A DNA stretch of 8,134 nt from a bacterium. Lineage in GTDB: Bacteria; Zixibacteria; MSB-5A5; GN15; FEB-12. The stretch lies in the NCBI GenBank assembly GCA_030619425.1, contig JAUXBJ010000048.1, forward strand, positions 1 through 8,134. The letters run 5' to 3'. The notes beneath the pieces were generated by a model, which saw only the letters and a list, made by a program, of their open reading frames with translations, was not told where the DNA came from and ran no database searches. Each line of letters begins with the position of its first letter. Position 1 is the stretch's first letter. Shown piece by piece: positions 5,902 through 8,134 of this stretch. Both the position numbers and the translations under genes were made by a program.

Positions 5902-8134
5902 CTAACAGCCACACGGTGCTGGACCGTCGTTGAACATCCAGTCCACGAGGTAAACCAGATCGGCGATATCAATGGTACCGGAGCAATCTACGTCGGCCGT
6001 CTCGAGCGGGAAGGGCGGTATGCCTTCTGAGAACATGTAGTCGGTCAAGAAGACAAGGTCGGCTATGGTGATTCCTGCGATGCCGTCCATGTCTCCACGC
6101 TGGAGACACAACCGAGCAAGCCCGGCCACTGTTCGTGGCTGGTAGTCCAGAATGTTGCCTTTGAATTCAGGCAGGCGGGTCGAGTAACCATCCACCAGAA
6201 TCGGCGTGGTCTGGCCGAATTGGGCCGAGGCGTCAATCTGGAAGAATAGCCTGAGGATCGGCCCGGCGCCGGGCGCCAGATCAGGCGCAGTGCCGACCGA
6301 CGACGCTTGTAGCTTGATCGTTGCTGTCTTGGTAGATGGACTAAGGTGAGTCAGACTCTGCTCCTCGAAGTAATCTGTGCGGCAACTGTCGGTCGAGAAG
6401 TGATCATAAGTCAACACCAGGTCGCCACTGTATTCCACCGGAATAGTGATTTCGTTGATAGGAATGCTATTGCGGCCGTAGATCACCAATTCGATCAACT
6501 CACCCGGAAAGGCTGCGCCGGTATCGGCAATCATCGAATCAGCCAGGACCTTAATGTAGCTGGTCTTGACGGAGGTCCGAGTATCCTCGCCCGCCTGCAC
6601 CTGCAGGCTGACATCGAACATGCCCGGCTGATTGTAGGCGTAGGCAGGAGACTGAACGGAGTCGGTACCGCCGTCACCGAAATCCCATGTCCAGGTGTCA
6701 ACTGCCAGACCGGATGAAGCAGAAAAGTTGACCGCCAGCGGCGCCCAACCGATGGTCGTGTCGGCTGTGAAGGACACGCCGACAATCTGATCGCACGAAC
6801 CCATCAAGTTCGGCATCGGTCCGATCTCCTTGTAGTATGGCGCCTGGGGGGTAGAGTAGTCCATCAGCAGATCGTGCATCTCGACATAATCGAGCGGTCG
6901 TCCATGAACCTCCAGGTGAATACCCTGCAGCACGGCGCAGGCGCCGACGATTATCGGCGACGCGCTTGATGTCCCGCCGAAGTGCGCCGTGTAGTAATCG
7001 GTGGTGTCGCTGCCGTAGAGGTCGCCGTAACCGAGCGTGAAGACGTTCGAGCCGAAACCGTGGACATCAACCCGCTCACCATAATTGGTGAACCACTCAG
7101 GCAGATGATCTAAGTCGCCCGCTCCAACCATGACGGCCCCGGAGTACCTAAAGTCTGGGTCGAACAAATGCTGGTAAATCGTTGTGTCGTCGTAGTTCTC
7201 CTCGCCGTTACCAGCCGCCTCAACCACGATACGGCCGTTGGCCGAGGCGGTCAGGATGGCATCGAAATTGTCCTGCCAGTACTCCATGGCGACGTAGCCT
7301 TGCTGGCCGCTACCTCCGGCGTTGGGACCCGGGGCGTGTAGTTCGATCAGAATGATATCGCCGGCTACGGTGTTGGCGGTGGCGGTGATAATAGCGGCGG
7401 CTGTGGACATCGAGCCGATCGACACGGTACCGAGATCAACGTTGAAGGCGATGCCGGTCATGCCGAAACTGTTGGAATCGGCCGCCACCTCGCCCAGAAC
7501 GGCGGTGCCGTGGTTCCACCAGCCGGGATCGAGTATTTTCGAGCCGGCGATGTGCCAGCTATCGGTTCCCCCGTGGAGGTCTTCGTGCGACTCGACCCAG
7601 TTGCCCTCGATGTCGACGAACTTGACGTTTTCACCCTTGCCGCCGGGGAAGTTCCAGCCGTAGTAAGCATCGATTCCGGTGGGGGCGGGCTGCAGGTACC
7701 ACTGCGAGACCTCCCAGACCGGAGTGAGGCGCGTTTCAGTTTTGATGTTAGCCAACTCCGGTTTGGGCGCAAAGTAGGCCGTTTCTACAATCTCTAATGA
7801 GTTCAGGGATCGTACTAATTCAAGTTTCTCATCCGGAGTAGCTTTCTCGGCCACCGACAAGCGGTAGTAGAGGCTGAGATCAGGCAGTGTCTGACCGATC
7901 CCGCGGGAGCCTTCCTCACGCATCTGATCAAGGCTGGCTTTGTCAGTCAAAAAGTGAGGCTGACAGGTGGTCGACTTGTCATGAGAGAGAATGGTTTGGT
8001 TGAGTCGATCCCATTCTGTTGAACTCATCTGGAATCGCGCGCCGTCGAATACAGGCTGCCCCATGCCCTCGCGCAGCTTGAAGATTATCTCGTTGGTGTT
8101 GTCGTGCTGCGGCAGGGTTTGGTAGACCGGCTTG
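5902..8134 (-). CDS. Subtilisin-like serine protease (S8) with PKD, cohesin-like and dockerin domains; 5' end outside window
   Basis: The frame is open from the window edge to TAG at 5904-5902. 23 codons precede the first in-window Met (8064), including EIIFKLREG, a typical start of a subtilase propeptide. The true start and signal peptide therefore lie beyond 8134. Numbering from that Met: I9-like propeptide to about 105; catalytic Asp151 (VDIEGNW), His185 (NHGTAV), oxyanion Asn286 (AAGN) and Ser366 (GGTSSASP), so the triad is intact; PKD domain about 430-506 with WDFGDG (460-465); cohesin-like beta domain about 510-650; two-repeat dockerin about 653-716. Dockerin repeat 1 (D658-D669) has Ile at calcium position 5; repeat 2 (D691-D702) has Ser there, so calcium binding may be weakened. 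Likely a secreted or surface-tethered peptidase; the substrate is unknown. It has no FlgD-type tail, unlike the two downstream genes. Confidence 0.93.
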   Translation of the reverse strand, partial: KPVYQTLPQHDNTNEIIFKLREGMGQPVFDGARFQMSSTEWDRLNQTILSHDKSTTCQPHFLTDKASLDQMREEGSRGIGQTLPDLSLYYRLSVAEKATPDEKLELVRSLNSLEIVETAYFAPKPELANIKTETRLTPVWEVSQWYLQPAPTGIDAYYGWNFPGGKGENVKFVDIEGNWVESHEDLHGGTDSWHIAGSKILDPGWWNHGTAVLGEVAADSNSFGMTGIAFNVDLGTVSIGSMSTAAAIITATANTVAGDIILIELHAPGPNAGGSGQQGYVAMEYWQDNFDAILTASANGRIVVEAAGNGEENYDDTTIYQHLFDPDFRYSGAVMVGAGDLDHLPEWFTNYGERVDVHGFGSNVFTLGYGDLYGSDTTDYYTAHFGGTSSASPIIVGACAVLQGIHLEVHGRPLDYVEMHDLLMDYSTPQAPYYKEIGPMPNLMGSCDQIVGVSFTADTTIGWAPLAVNFSASSGLAVDTWTWDFGDGGTDSVQSPAYAYNQPGMFDVSLQVQAGEDTRTSVKTSYIKVLADSMIADTGAAFPGELIELVIYGRNSIPINEITIPVEYSGDLVLTYDHFSTDSCRTDYFEEQSLTHLSPSTKTATIKLQASSVGTAPDLAPGAGPILRLFFQIDASAQFGQTTPILVDGYSTRLPEFKGNILDYQPRTVAGLARLCLQRGDMDGIAGITIADLVFLTDYMFSEGIPPFPLETADVDCSGTIDIADLVYLVDWMFNDGPAPCGC

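Noticed and set aside
5577..5933. Plus-strand reading frame of 118 codons across the intergenic region
   Set aside because: It runs through the MITE hairpins and into the end of the protease gene. Its content is explained by inverted repeats and the product has no protein-like composition.
8062..8064. ATG as the start of the protease gene
   Set aside because: The frame stays open upstream to the window edge and the preceding residues (EIIFKLREG) belong to a subtilase propeptide. Starting here would also leave no signal peptide.
5902..8134. Evidence for a cellulosome
   Set aside because: Dockerin and cohesin-like modules occur widely on non-cellulolytic secreted proteins in these phyla. No scaffoldin, glycoside hydrolase or carbohydrate-binding module is present in the window.

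Overview
The window (roughly 55% G+C by eye) carries three large protein genes, all on the minus strand, plus one structured intergenic region. All three proteins look exported. Two have N-terminal signal peptides, and all are built from extracytoplasmic modules: subtilase, PKD, a cohesin-like fold, dockerin, and a FlgD/Por-type C-terminal domain. The dockerin style (an RGD-type start, then repeated IADLVYLVD helices ending in MFNDGPAPC) and the YPNPYR...FANLP...GDLVREL C-terminal domain are typical of the FCB group. They most resemble candidate phylum Zixibacteria and relatives. This assignment is recalled family knowledge, not a database result.

Layout in transcription order, right to left. 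(1) 8134-5902: a subtilisin-like S8 protease followed by PKD, cohesin-like and dockerin domains; its N-terminus lies outside the window. (2) 5901-5221: 681 bp without a credible gene. It holds a REP-like hairpin (5835-5854); a second hairpin of the same kind split by a 173-bp MITE-like element (5619-5791) with terminal inverted repeats and a TCCT target duplication; a terminator-like hairpin (5512-5538); and an A+T-rich putative promoter. (3) 5220-2608: a complete 870-residue secreted protein. (4) 2597-1: a tandem paralogue of gene 3, starting 10 nt after its stop. It runs off the left edge only about 8 residues short of its expected end.

The two paralogues probably form one transcript driven from about 5300, separated from the protease by terminator-like hairpins. 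They are surface or secreted proteins of unknown function, with acidic (probably calcium-binding) loops and an FnIII-like segment. The most unusual part is the intergenic mobile element. It consists of two mirrored halves, each with a TIR, a 10-bp stem and a 25-nt loop, and it sits exactly in the 4-nt loop of a palindrome whose intact sister copy lies 31 bp away.
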